Assembly: GCA_020746835.1 (NCBI GenBank)
Contig: JAGPNK010000004.1
Coordinates: forward strand, 2,604,001-2,668,000
Direction: 5' to 3'
DNA length: 64,000 nucleotides
DNA from: Stachybotrys elegans
Taxonomy: Eukaryota > Ascomycota > Sordariomycetes > Hypocreales > Stachybotryaceae
Made by a program: the position numbers and the translations under genes
Shown here: positions 31,948 to 42,811 of the stretch, piece by piece
How the letters are laid out: the number at the start of each line of letters is the position of its first letter
How positions within the stretch are numbered: the first letter of the stretch is position 1
The notes under the pieces: model-generated
Databases searched by the model: none
Told to the model about the DNA's origin: nothing
The model's input: only the letters and a program-made list of their open reading frames with translations

Positions 31948-34177
31948 TCAAATATCAGCGACGTCGACTAGCTTTGAAGCCGCAAGCACCGTCTTGATGT
32001 GCCGGATTTCCACCGCGACTCCTTGTCTGTGGGCCAGCATCGCCGCGTTCTTGACGGTATTCTTGATCTGCCGCCCGTTGAGTGGCAGTTCCCTCAGCCG
32101 CGCGAATTCTTCGTTGGCCAGCGTCGTGGGAAGTTCAGGACGACCGGCGCGGGCTGCCATCTGCCGCCAAATCTGCTCCTTGGATTCAGGCATCAGGTCA
32201 GGATAGTTGAGCGTTAGGTGGATACGGCTCTCAAAGGCCCTGTCGATCGAATCATGGCGGTTAGTCGTCATGAAGAGGGTACCTCGGTAATACTCGAGAA
32301 TTCTATATTGGCCACAGTCAGCTGATGAAGGCAACATGGCATTTCATACCAAGAGCGGAGTTGGAGATCACTCACCGGAGTGCCACAGCAACAATCTCGT
32401 TGTGCGCTGGGTTGTCAACCGTCCTCTTTTGCATGAAGACGTCACACTCGTCAAACAGCAGAATTGCGTTCCACTTTTCCGTCAATGTAAGTATCGTCTG
32501 CAACCTCTTCTCGACCTTCAAAGCACTTTGGCCGAGCCCTCCGACGTTGATGGAGAATAGCGGACGACGTATGTGGTCTGCAATGGCCTCGGCAGTCATC
32601 GTCTTGCCCGTGCCCGGGTTGCCTGACAGCAGAAGAATCGTGCCAAGGCCCTTACCCTCGATTATGTCGTCAAAGGCGACTTTCTGCTCCTCCGAGTCTG
32701 ACGGAGTTGAGGGACCCTCTACAAAGGAAAGGAGTAGTTCCTTGTAGCCCTCTGGTAGCATGAGCCCGGAGAAGGCGACGTCGTTCCACTTGACGTCGTG
32801 GACACCATTGACACTGAACTTGACCCAGCGGTTGAGCTTGAGCGAGTACCCTAGGACGTAGCGGGAGCAGAGCATCAGCTCTGTCTCCGTAAGATCTAAG
32901 CCTGTAGAATCTAGTCAGCTGACAGTCTACGCTGCAATCCATAGTCCTACTTACCATTTGCCCTGCCCTCAGCCATATTATGTCCCATGTCGGCACTATC
33001 ACTGGTGTCCTTCGCTTTGTTACCATGTACGTTGTCGCTGACTTGAAGCTCTGGCATCTCAGACCCCATGTCCAACGGCGTCAGCTTCGGCTTCATGCCA
33101 GACTTTTCCTGCAAATACAATTCGGCATCGATCATGATCCGACCGTCAGCCTAATTGTCGCCAGGCAACCATTAAGTCAGTAATGCCACCATGTTGCCGG
33201 AAGAATCATCGTGTGCCTACCTTTCTGATGACAGTCCGGTCTCGCGTGGCGTCGAACACAATGTTGCCCGAGTACGACTTGTGGTAAACGCCACACAGGT
33301 CGCGAAACTTTCTGCCTCTCTCAATGGAGTTGCTGATAATCCTGTCCTTGGATGGGTGAAAGGCCACAGGACAGACTTGCAGCTCGGCGATACTCCGCGT
33401 ACCCCCGAATTTAGGAATGCACAATTCCTTGCTCACATAGCCCAAGAACTGGCCGTTCCAGTCAATGTACCTGGCCTTGATCACCATTTGCACTTCTCCC
33501 GAGCCCCTCTTGTACTCGCTGCTGTCAATGATGTACATCTGGGGCTTGACTTCCTTGCTCAAAACGACAAACTCGCCAGGCTCGAACAACGCCCAGAGCT
33601 TGTCGTACGTTATGACACCGTTGGACGTCAAGTCCTGGATCTCGGCCATGGTGCCACCCAGCTCTGAGCTCAGGAGGTCGTACAGAATCTGCGTGTAACC
33701 AGCTGCGATTGGGTCCTCGCCCTTCTGTCGCTCCAGTATATGGCCAAGGCGCTGCCATCGGTAATGGAAAGGATGGAAAGGCGCCTTGAATACGAGCTTT
33801 TTGAGCGATGCCGTGATGCCCCTGTACCCAGCAAAGACCTCCCCAAGCGTCGCTTTGAGGGAGGCGCTCTGCACGACGACCGAGTCTAGGACCAGAGGTC
33901 GGATGTCGCCATCAACAGGACCTTCTTTTCCATGGTTGCGACGCATGCGGACGACAATGGCCTTTTGCTTGGTCTCGGGCTGCTCCTCAATCTGGGCGCG
34001 TACCTCTTCTGGGTAGGTGGCGACCCAATTGGTGCAACAGGCGCACTGAGGCTTGCCTTCGTAAAGCGTCTGGATAGCGCATTCGGAGCCTTCAGCCGGC
34101 TTGTGGCCCGTGACGAGCTCGAAGCCGAGAAAGTCGACGCGTTCCGAGGTGGGTGTTGTGACGGTAGGTGTGGCCAT
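31948..34177 (-). CDS. Second fungal AAA+ ATPase (same architecture as the one at 12-15.7 kb)
   Basis: Four exons in phase: 33221-34177, 32955-33150, 32376-32901, 31948-32302; total 677 residues. The N-terminal region contains YIDWNGQFLGYVSKELCIP, equivalent to YYVDYNGDEFCVVKK in the other AAA+ gene. After a linker comes LTETELMLCSRYVLGYSL, then Walker A GNPGTGKT (about 478-485), Walker B ILLFDECD (about 531-538), sensor-1 LFMTTNR, and a lid (GRQIKNTVKNAAMLA). It lacks the long disordered tail of its relative. Residues for ATP hydrolysis are all present. Role unknown; the two share domain order rather than close identity, so they are old paralogues. Confidence 0.85.
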
Positions 34178-34207
34178 TGTGAGTTTGTCAATGTATTTAA
34201 TGTCTGG

Positions 34208-34390
34208 ATGTGGGATTTCCTGTTCGTGTGCCCTAATGGGATACAGACCAGTGACTTCGAGGAGGCCCCCTCTGACGATAAAGACGATATCAAATCAATA
34301 GATAACAATTGGTTAGAAAATTCGATTGAGAAAAGCTTGATACTTGTGGCTGCGGCGGATGTCAAAGTTTTCCAGCCACCTATATACCAG
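34208..34390 (+). repeat. Dispersed repeat, copy C (upstream of the second AAA+ gene)
   Basis: Matches copies A and B from its ATG (MWDFLFVCPNGIQTSDFEEA) and, with B, continues through GAGAAAAGCTT, GGCTGCGGCGGAT and GTTTTCCA to about 34390. The MWDF frame stays open here to 34474 (88 codons). It lies directly in front of the second AAA+ start, on the opposite strand. Confidence 0.75.
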
Positions 34391-34474
34391 ACTAGGATGA
34401 TGATTGCTGGCAAGGGCAGAAGAAATACGAGATGTGCAACGAGTAATTGTGATGGAAGAAGAGATGATGAGTGA

Positions 34475-37205
34475 ATAGTAAGAAGTCAACGAAGGTGAAT
34501 TCGACCTTTTATTCCCTTCAAGCCAGGCTGCATTGAGCGGGAGAGCGTTGCTGCTGTTTTCGCCACTGGCTGATGATCATGAAGGTCGATGGGCATCCAT
34601 CTAGGCATCCATCTACCTTACAGCCTCATGCCGTGGCATTGCTCGTCAGTGTATAGCACTGAGCCACAGCGATCGACGACAGATTTACCTATTATCATTA
34701 TACGCATAGATCTGCTCTCACGCCATATTTAGAACGAGGTGGCGACCGTTGCAGTTTTGCTGACATTTGTGCATTCTCGGACAGGGACGACGATCCTTTC
34801 CCAGAAGACGCAGCGGCGGGCAGTTTGCCCAACTTGGGCGTACAGCCCTCTAGGGTTTATTTCCAACAAAGGGTACAAAATCCCTGATGACCCGCATGTA
34901 GATATACAATTTTCAAGGATAAATCAGGGATTTTTACTTAAGATTGAAGGTATAGATACTATTACCTTATCTTGTTCCTGATCTGCAGTGATCATCAAGA
35001 GTACTTCTTTCAAGCTGTTCTTTGGTGAAGAAACCTGTGGCAAAAAGGAACCCTGCTTGTATCCTCTGTTGGAAATTAACCCTAGAGGGCTGTACTGCAG
35101 AGTGGCAACCAGACGAAGGCGATGCATTGCCTCATTGGCAGTGCTTGCCAACGAAGTCGTCGATCGCGACATGGTCTATCATGGCATGCCAAATTTGCCC
35201 CCTTTTGCAAACCCCAAGGTGCTACGCGCAGGACAACACTTGCAGCAAGCCACTGATCGCTAGCAAGCTAGTCAAGCAGCAACAATTTTTTGTCCTGTTG
35301 TTCAACGTGCTGGTTCATGGTGTAAAACCAGCGACATCAAAAGCACCATCACTTCTACCGTTGCTTCTTGTTCTGCGATGCCACTGGCAACTGCAATGTG
35401 GATGGTGGTCCAATGGGAATGATCCGAGTGTACACATCATGTTCAACTGTTTGTGTTACCGCTATAGGTCGGTCAATCTACACAATGTCCGCACCGATCC
35501 TATTTAACGAATCCTTTGGCCTGCATTCTGACTTACGCCAAAGGCATAAGGTGCGGTCCGAGAAAGAACGACCAATTTACTGATGCTCGTCGACAGAAAC
35601 GGCCACCTCTCAGGAATTCAAGACTGCAATAGCTCAGTGGACATGATCAGCATGTCAGGAAACTACAGGGGTACCGGGTAGTAACACAGCACTTTGTCAA
35701 GGCTTCGAAGATGGCTTGGCCAAGCTCGACAGGACTGGAGTCATCTTAATGATCCAGGATTTATGTTTACAATACTTCAAAGATGGTGCTTTCAAGCAAA
35801 GCAACAGCGTCACCTACGTAGTGACTCTAATTTCCAAGCTTATGAGCCTGAAAGAACGAAGGGGCTAGCTCTCCACATGGAGGTGACCTGTGAAGAGGAG
35901 CATTACGGTCCCAGGAAGATCCTGAAGGGCATGGTTTCCGTCATTTTCCAGAACATGACGGTGACGACGCGTCCTACACAATTACATTTCGCGGGATCAT
36001 CCATGAGAACTGTTGGGAATTAAGCGTAACTGCTATCAAGGCAGATTGACTTACACCTATTGAAACAGCAGGGTGAAGGTGTTCTGCCTGTTGTATCTCC
36101 TGCTTGTTCCCTCTTGTGACTTTAAAGCCACACATGGAATTCGAAACTGGAGTCAAAATCCTGGGAAGGGCAAAGCAAGACTTTCTAAAATCCATATGTA
36201 CAAGTTGCTTCGCTTTTGGGAGTGGAGCCTGGAGATCCTTCGCGCCATCGGACCAGTACCTGATTTCTTCACATCGGGCCGCCGATTTGGACCCGACGGC
36301 GATGCGACCGAGCGGGCAACCATGGAGCAGGCTCAGATCCCGCACCTAGATGTGCTGTGGCAACTTGGAATTGCCCTAGAGGCAATAGTTGAGGGTCGCG
36401 CCAGCCTTTGGAGCTTCTATGTGTCAATGGTGTTCAATAATTGGCTGCACCTCAAGACTGGCTATGGATGAGTGGTGCCTGCTATGCCGTTATCTAACCC
36501 CATCCCAGTATCCCCTGCATCCTGTGCTGATGCTTGGCTTTGCTATGGTTTGTCTGGCCCATGGTAACGATCTTGTTGTGGAACTTGTTTGTGGGTAACC
36601 TAATGAGTTGTTGGGATATGCAAGTGTTATACACAGATGGCGCCACTGTCAGTTCATTGATGGCAAGCACTATGATCGCTAAAGGGCGTCTCAAATGGCA
36701 TCGCTTTTACTTTGCTCTCGTTTGCCTATAACCTTCTTCGTGCTAATTCTGACCGCAGCAGGGTGACTCGCATTGGTCTCTTCCCTGATTGCATAGGATA
36801 GCCCTCAATGAAGTTTAGTCAAACATGATCCTGGAACTGAACTGCTTAGGACTTCCTCTTTGGACCATTTTTACCTAATGAATACGGGTGGATTAAGCGT
36901 AATCCATATTAAGTTGGGGATGGAGATCAATTGCACCTTTTTGGTTTGGAATCACGTATCTGCCCAGACACCGGCTTTCTCCGACATCCCCACCACGGAT
37001 CCAACTTTGTTGCAACTGCAGAACATGTTTGGCAAGCGTGGAGGGTCCTTATCGGCTACGGTTTAAGATGATTGTGTCTGCTCCATTGTACGATAAATAC
37101 TTGGGGTAACCACAAAAAAAGAAAAGAGAGGAAAAAAGAGAATCCCGTGCCGCGACAAGAGGAGTCCTAACGAGTACACCACTTCTCCTCAACCTCTCGT
37201 TCACA
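34475..37205. other. Long gene-poor stretch with possible gene remnants and a MITE-like element
   Basis: About 2.7 kb. Apart from the MITE-like element only broken ORFs occur, some protein-like in composition (for example around 35720-35890 and 36180-36470 on the plus strand) but none recognisable. It ends with the promoter of the MFS gene. Confidence 0.5.
34843..35092. mobile_element. MITE-like element, 250 bp, TA-flanked with about 36-bp terminal inverted repeats
   Basis: Left end CAGCCCTCTAGGGTTTATTT (from 34843) and the reverse complement of the right end (from 35092) agree at about 33 of the first 36 positions. Both ends are flanked by TA (34841-34842 and 35093-35094), the duplication left by Tc1/mariner-type transposases. 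Inside is a perfect 12-bp inverted repeat (AAAATCCCTGAT at 34877-34888 against 34923-34934). There is no coding capacity, so it would depend on a transposase elsewhere. Confidence 0.7.
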
Positions 37206-38716
37206 ATGGGGTTGTTCACTTATTTTCGTGACCCCCAGCGGGTGCTTCTGCTCAAGATTGACATTTGCCTTCTGCTATGGCTGTTCATTGCCGGAATTAT
37301 GAAGGAGCTGGATCAATCAGCCACAACACAGGCCTATGTCACTGGAATGCGTGAAGACTTGGAGCTGTATGGGAATGAGCTTGTTGAGTTCAACACCTAC
37401 TTCTCCATTGGTTACGCTCTTGGGTTGGTGCCGGGACAAATCATCCAGACAAAACTCCGCCCATCGCTCTTCCTCCCGGCCTGCGAAATTATCTGGGGAC
37501 TCCTTGTCTTGTTGTAAGTTAAGCTGAGCTATACCAAGCAACGGCAAGAAGCTGACAACTTGACAGTACCTACAGGGCTCCGAATGCCCAAACGATCTTT
37601 GTCCTCCGATTCTTCCTCGGTCTTCTCTCCTCCTGCTTCTGGCCCTCTGCCGTTTCCCTCATCGCCAACTGGTACAAACCGTCGGAGCTCGCTGTTCGCA
37701 TGGCCATCTTCAATGTTTGCGACGTGGCGGGCAGCATGTTCCTCGGTGCGCTGCAAGGTGCACTTTACCGAAACATGAATGGTGTGAATGGACTTGGCGG
37801 GTGGCAGTGGCTTTTTATCATTGCCGGTTCCATTACAATTGCGCAGGGCATCATCGGAGCTTTTACTGTGCCAGATACGCCTAATATTACTCGAGCGCTA
37901 TGGCTGACGAAGGAAGAGAAGGCCATGGCAAAAGAGCGCATGGGCTCGTTTGGAGCAGAAACATCAAAGCTCATTCCAGTTCCGGTCCTGAAACGCAAAC
38001 TTGGGCAGTTGGTTACCAGCCCGTCGACATACTTTTTCGTCCTGTCGTTCGCGCTCATGGCATGGTCCCTCCGAGCAACATCATACTTCGTACTGTATCT
38101 CGAGAGCATCGTGGACAGCGACGGCAATCGGAGGTTCAGCGTCTACGACGTCAACGTCATTCCCATCGGGGCATACGCACTGCAGATTGTGTCAGCGATT
38201 TCCATGGGCGCCTTGTCGGACTGGAAGCAATGGAGATGGCAGATCGGCATCACCCTCTCTGCAGTCTACGGCGTGTTTCTGATTGTGCTCTCATCTTGGC
38301 CCCCTAACGAAACGGCACTTCTGGCTGTCTACTTCCTCACCTATGCTGTCGCAACACAGTTCCCCTTCCTGCTGACTTGGTTCGCCGAAATCCTTCGCAG
38401 AGAGCCAGAAGCACGCGCCATTATCATCGCCATCTCGGTAACGATTGTTTACGTTGGCCATGCCACCATTCCGCTGGGCGCGTTCCGTGTAAGCGATGCT
38501 CCACGGTACCCCATTGGGTTCCCCCTTACCACGGCACTGGCATTCCTCGCGATCCCGACACAGCTGGGTCTCCTATTCTGGACTCGAAAGCATCCCGAGT
38601 TGCAGGAGCGTGGGTACGGGGGCCAACCTGTGGAGGAGGGCGAGCGTGGGTCAGACTCACAGGAGGACGTGCAGCAGGTGAATGAGGTGAATATCGGGAA
38701 GAAGGAAGAAGCATAG
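37206..38716 (+). CDS. MFS transporter, Dal5/allantoate-permease-like (ACS family)
   Basis: Exon 1 37206-37513, 53-nt intron, exon 2 37567-38716, in phase, 485 residues. Typical anion:cation symporter family features: KIDICLLLWLFIAGIMKELD in TM1, SIGYALGLVPGQIIQTKL, then LRFFLGLLSSCFWPSAVSLI and WYKPSELAVRMAIFNVCDVAG, a central hydrophilic loop after PDTPNITRALWLTKEEK, and a second six-helix half ending FWTRKHPELQERG. Members carry allantoate, vitamins or other small organic anions by proton symport at the plasma membrane; the substrate cannot be told. The tail is acidic and cytosolic. Length and helices are complete. Confidence 0.87.
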
Positions 38717-39527
38717 ACATGATGCAGATTTTAAAATGACGACGCATGGTAGTAAGGATATGGCGAACCATGGCTATTAGCTTTGTTTATGGGTGCTTTC
38801 CGTACAATACTTTATACCAACCCCCCCTATTCTAGATCATCTCTCAAGACAGACCAGAACCTCACCTTGGAGCGAGGGCTACAATTTCTTTCGACCAGCT
38901 GGTTGCATCATCACCAGAGGCGAATACAGGCCGTAGATCTTCTCAACGGTAATGATATGATGGACGGTTAGAGAAACCTGTTCGTCATTAGGCACAGTCG
39001 GCGACCCACCGTACTCATGCAATGCAACAGCTACGGCTGAAGAATACTACCAGCCACATACGTAGCACACGCATGATATGTCGCATGACCCCTCCTTCGA
39101 TATTTCATTGGCCTGAATCAGCATGAATACGATGCAATGCAGCCATTGCAACACACGGGCTCCCATTCAACGAACTGCACGGCATCTTGCTCTTATCATT
39201 GACCAATGGATATTTTCCACAGCCTACGCTTGCCCTTAGCCCTGGTTTCGCCAGGGCAGCATTGGGCTGCAAGATAAACACATGGTTCTTCCGATTGGCC
39301 ATGGCTACCGAATGCCGCCGTACTGATGTCAGCTTCAAGCCACAGCGATGGCCGATCCGGCAATGAGACCCTTTTGAGCAATTTCCACGGATGTCGCGAA
39401 GAAGTTAGATAGAGCTATATAATGTCTCCTCTCTGGCTATTGGGCTCCTGGATCCATATGGGAGGGCCGCCAACGCTGCACCAAAAAGTTCAACAACAGC
39501 TTCTCTAGCGAAACCCAGCCTGGCATC
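38717..39527. other. Intergenic, no gene seen
   Basis: 811 bp between the MFS gene and the P450; only short motif-free ORFs. Confidence 0.5.
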
Positions 39528-41164
39528 ATGGGGTTTCTGCACCAGGTGATTCTTGAACAATGGCAAGTCAGCCGAATTTCGCTGCTGGGCTGGCTTGGTC
39601 TACTGGTTTGAGGCCCCGAACCTGACTACCAACCAATGGTGACAAGAAATAGGCTGGATGCTGCTGCGCTGCGGCTGTAGTATACGCTCTCTGTTTCGAC
39701 CCCTTGCGCGATTTTCCCGGGCCGGTTTCTGCCAAGTTCAGCCGGCTCCCCTACTGGTTCATGGTCTTCAGGGGACTTGAAGTAAAATGGATGCAACGAC
39801 TTCACCAGAAGTACGGCCCAGTCGTACGCTTTGCCCCTACCGAACTGAGCTTCTGCGATGGGCATGCCTGGAGAGAAATCTATCTCCGCGAGAAAGGCCG
39901 CGAGGAGAACATTAAAGACACCAGGATCAGCCCCCTCTACAGTGGCAGCGTGCCTCCCATTGGGCTAACCAGCGATGAGGACCATGCGCGAGTTCGCCGT
40001 TTGCTTGCGCCAGCTTTCTCAGAACGCGCGCTGAAACTCCAGGAGCCGCTATTTCAACACTACGCCGACACGATGTTGGCGAAAATTGCCGAGTCTGCAG
40101 CGGTAAATGAAGGCGTTGATATGGTCAAGATGTTCAACTACACAACGTTTGACATCATGGCTCAGCTCGTATTTGGTGAGAACCTGGGCCTGCTGGATAA
40201 GCAAGAATACACTGGCTGGGTCAAATCCTTCATCGAAATGCTGCCTCTGTTTCCACTCCTCCAGTTCATAAATCATTACCCCTGGCTTAAGAGGGCATTG
40301 GAACGCGTCAAGCCAAAGTCTGTCGAAAAGCGCGAGCGCAGCTTCTTTGAATACTCGGTGCAGGCCGTCGATAGACGAATGAAGGCGAATCCAGAGCAGC
40401 CAGATGTGTGGAGTTTGGTTTTAGAAGGGCTTAGCATCGAGGAGATGCACGCCAATGCCATGTTCTTTATGATTGCTGGCAGCGAAACGACCGCGACGTT
40501 GCTGTCCGGGCTAACATACTTGTTGCTCCAAAATCCTGACAAGTTGCTGAGGCTTACGAGTGAGGTCAGGCGCGCCTTCGATACTCGGGAGGATATAACG
40601 ATTGAGAGACTGGCAACGCTGGACTATCTCAATGCGTGCATCAGCGAAGCGCTCCGCTGTTATCCACCGTTGCCAATTGGGCTGCCGCGCCTAACTCCGG
40701 CTGGTGGTAATACTGTCATGGGAAGATATATTCCAGGAAACGTGTGTGGCTCCCGGGACGCTGTGATAATCCCGCACTAAGTATGACAGGTTGCAATCTC
40801 TGTTCATCACGGCGCAACGTATACCTCGGAGATCAACTTCAAGGATCCCCACAAATTTGTTCCTGAGCGCTGGCTTGGTGATCCAGAATATTCGACCGAC
40901 AATCACTACGCCCTGCAGCCATTCATCCTAGGCCCTAGAAACTGTTTGGGTCAAGCGTGCGTCGAAGCATGTAGTTACATGGAGATGTGTTGAGGCTAAC
41001 ATGATACTAGCATGGCGCATTTCGAGATGCGTCTTCTCTTCGCCAAGTTCATTTACAGTTTTGACTTCGAGCTGGCCACCCCTTGTGAGGACTGGATGGA
41101 TCAAAGGGCTTTCGTTGTGTGGCAGAAAAAGCCGCTGATCTGCAAAACAACACTGCGCTCATGA
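39528..41164 (+). CDS. Cytochrome P450 monooxygenase
   Basis: Exons 39528-39605, 39653-40741, 40790-40956 and 41011-41164 join in phase to 495 residues. The first intron uses an uncommon GTTTGA donor; it is proposed because it yields a membrane anchor (LLGWLGLLAGCCCAAAVVYA) followed by DPLRDFPGP, as expected for a microsomal P450. Motifs present: I-helix MIAGSETTAT, ExxR (ISEALR), PERW (VPERWLG) and heme loop FILGPRNCLGQA with the proximal Cys. Fungal P450s oxidise secondary metabolites or xenobiotics using NADPH-P450 reductase; the substrate is not predictable. It is convergent with the uncharacterised gene ending at 41249. Confidence 0.85.
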
Positions 41165-41248
41165 AGTGATCAACATGGGGTTGTCAACATCTGCTGGGCC
41201 TTCTGTATGGTTCACATAATCGCCTTTCTATCTCCTTCAAGAGGTTTA

Positions 41249-42517
41249 TCACACAAAAACAACACAATTCTCGTGATTATCCCAATCCCAGCGATAGGAA
41301 CGCTTGCCGCTTTGATCGCATGCGCAAGTGAACATGTCTACCAATGCCTCCGATATCATCTCTTCCCACTTCAAGTCGAGACCAATGCGCTGCCCCAGGA
41401 CTTGGCTTTGAACCATCAACAGCCAGCAATATTTGAGATACTTTTGCAACTCCGCACGGTTTTCGGGTTTGAACGGATCGTGAGGCGTAGGCAGTCGACG
41501 GGTGAACTTCCCGTATTGGGCCAGTGACATTATTTGGTCCACAAGTTCACCTGGGAGTCGTTTGTCGTGCAATGTCTGCCGGACTTGGTCAATCTCAGTA
41601 GGCAGTGGTATGTATCCAGCCTCTCCGCCCACCCAGATGAAGGTATCATAAGGCAGGCATCCACAAAGATGACAGGGCTTCTTGAAATGGTTATCTGGAA
41701 TCCCGAAAAACTCTCTGTGAGGATAGGCTGCAATGATGGGGTTGCCTCGTCCCTTTGTGAGATAACGAACTGTGGATTGGTATAGTTTCGTATTGCGGTA
41801 GTTCTTCTCGCCGACCGCGTCATTTTGCCATGTCTCGGGGAAACAATCGATGAGATTGAGCAAGAGATATGCCCTCAGCGCCATTTTGCAGATCATATCC
41901 CATCCAAGGTCTTTCTCGGTAGCGCAGCAACAAGGTTCAGCTTGCCACCAGCTGGCGAGATCCTGGTCTGGATGAGAACATATCTTCCAGAGCACGTCCA
42001 TCTCTCGATACAACAAGAGCATCTTGATGATTTCCAAGTTGAAGTAGGCCTCGGAGTTGACGCGGAAAAACTCGTAACAATCGTTAGGCCGACGGGGTTG
42101 AAGAAAGGCTTGCATGTGTCTCTGTTGCTGTGGCAGCACACACTTGCCGCCTTGTTGGATTTGGTCAGCATTCGCATGGTGGTGTGGCTTGGTTTTCGAC
42201 TCATGCCAGTGCTGAAAGATGAACATAATCCTTTGGCAAACTTCATCACTGAGGACAACTCCATCCTGCTCAGGAGCATGTATCGTGTCTATGCACCGTG
42301 CACGCTGAGTCTCTGCGTGCTCTAGAATGGTCTTTTTAAAAGCCTTGATAAAGTACGTGATCTCCCGGCTTTGTCTTGGCTTGCGCCGCCAATGAAAATC
42401 CGTGGCTCCGTCCTTGCAGTGGTTGACGGCGCGCCATTTGAAGTTGGAGGCGAGCACATTCCATGGAATGTTGTGTGCCTGGTGCGCCATAGCTTTGGTA
42501 CTGATTCGTCTGCTCAC
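41249..42517 (-). CDS. Uncharacterised 422-residue fungal protein
   Basis: Single exon. MSRRISTKAMAHQ start; an alternative Met is at residue 10. The C-terminal part contains a pattern that I associate with lineage-specific fungal proteins of unknown function (LPGELVDQIMSLAQYGKF, PHDPFKPENRAELQKYLKYC), while the centre is rich in His, Cys and Trp (CHLCGCLPYDTFIWVGGE). No signal peptide, membrane segment or catalytic motif. It diverges from the PD-(D/E)XK gene over 294 bp. Confidence 0.65.
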   Translation of the reverse strand: MSRRISTKAMAHQAHNIPWNVLASNFKWRAVNHCKDGATDFHWRRKPRQSREITYFIKAFKKTILEHAETQRARCIDTIHAPEQDGVVLSDEVCQRIMFIFQHWHESKTKPHHHANADQIQQGGKCVLPQQQRHMQAFLQPRRPNDCYEFFRVNSEAYFNLEIIKMLLLYREMDVLWKICSHPDQDLASWWQAEPCCCATEKDLGWDMICKMALRAYLLLNLIDCFPETWQNDAVGEKNYRNTKLYQSTVRYLTKGRGNPIIAAYPHREFFGIPDNHFKKPCHLCGCLPYDTFIWVGGEAGYIPLPTEIDQVRQTLHDKRLPGELVDQIMSLAQYGKFTRRLPTPHDPFKPENRAELQKYLKYCWLLMVQSQVLGQRIGLDLKWEEMISEALVDMFTCACDQSGKRSYRWDWDNHENCVVFV

Positions 42518-42811
42518 TATATTTTGTATGGCCGAGCGATGAACAGTTTTCTCTCCGATGGGCCATTCATTACGAACTGATCTCTTGTCTCAGGATCTAA
42601 CTTTCGTTCTCGCTGGTGATGAAGTAAGTCTTGGCTGACGAGCTGCGTCACTAGGCTCTAGATCACGTGATAGGAAAATCCGGGGTTGAGTGCCGGGGTG
42701 GGGCAGAATCACCCCATCAACCACTCGACTCCACAAAATAAAAACAATAGCGATTGCATCACCACTTCATCCTGACTGCCGCATCAACGATTTGCGCTGC
42801 ACGCCACGACC

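Noticed and set aside
32376..33150. Possible frameshift at the exon 2/exon 3 junction of the second AAA+ gene
   Set aside because: With the intron 32902-32954 the phases agree and the family motif LTETELMLCS reads correctly.
11679..37200. Starship-type giant mobile element
   Set aside because: No captain tyrosine recombinase (DUF3435) or other typical cargo was recognised, and no element boundary was found.
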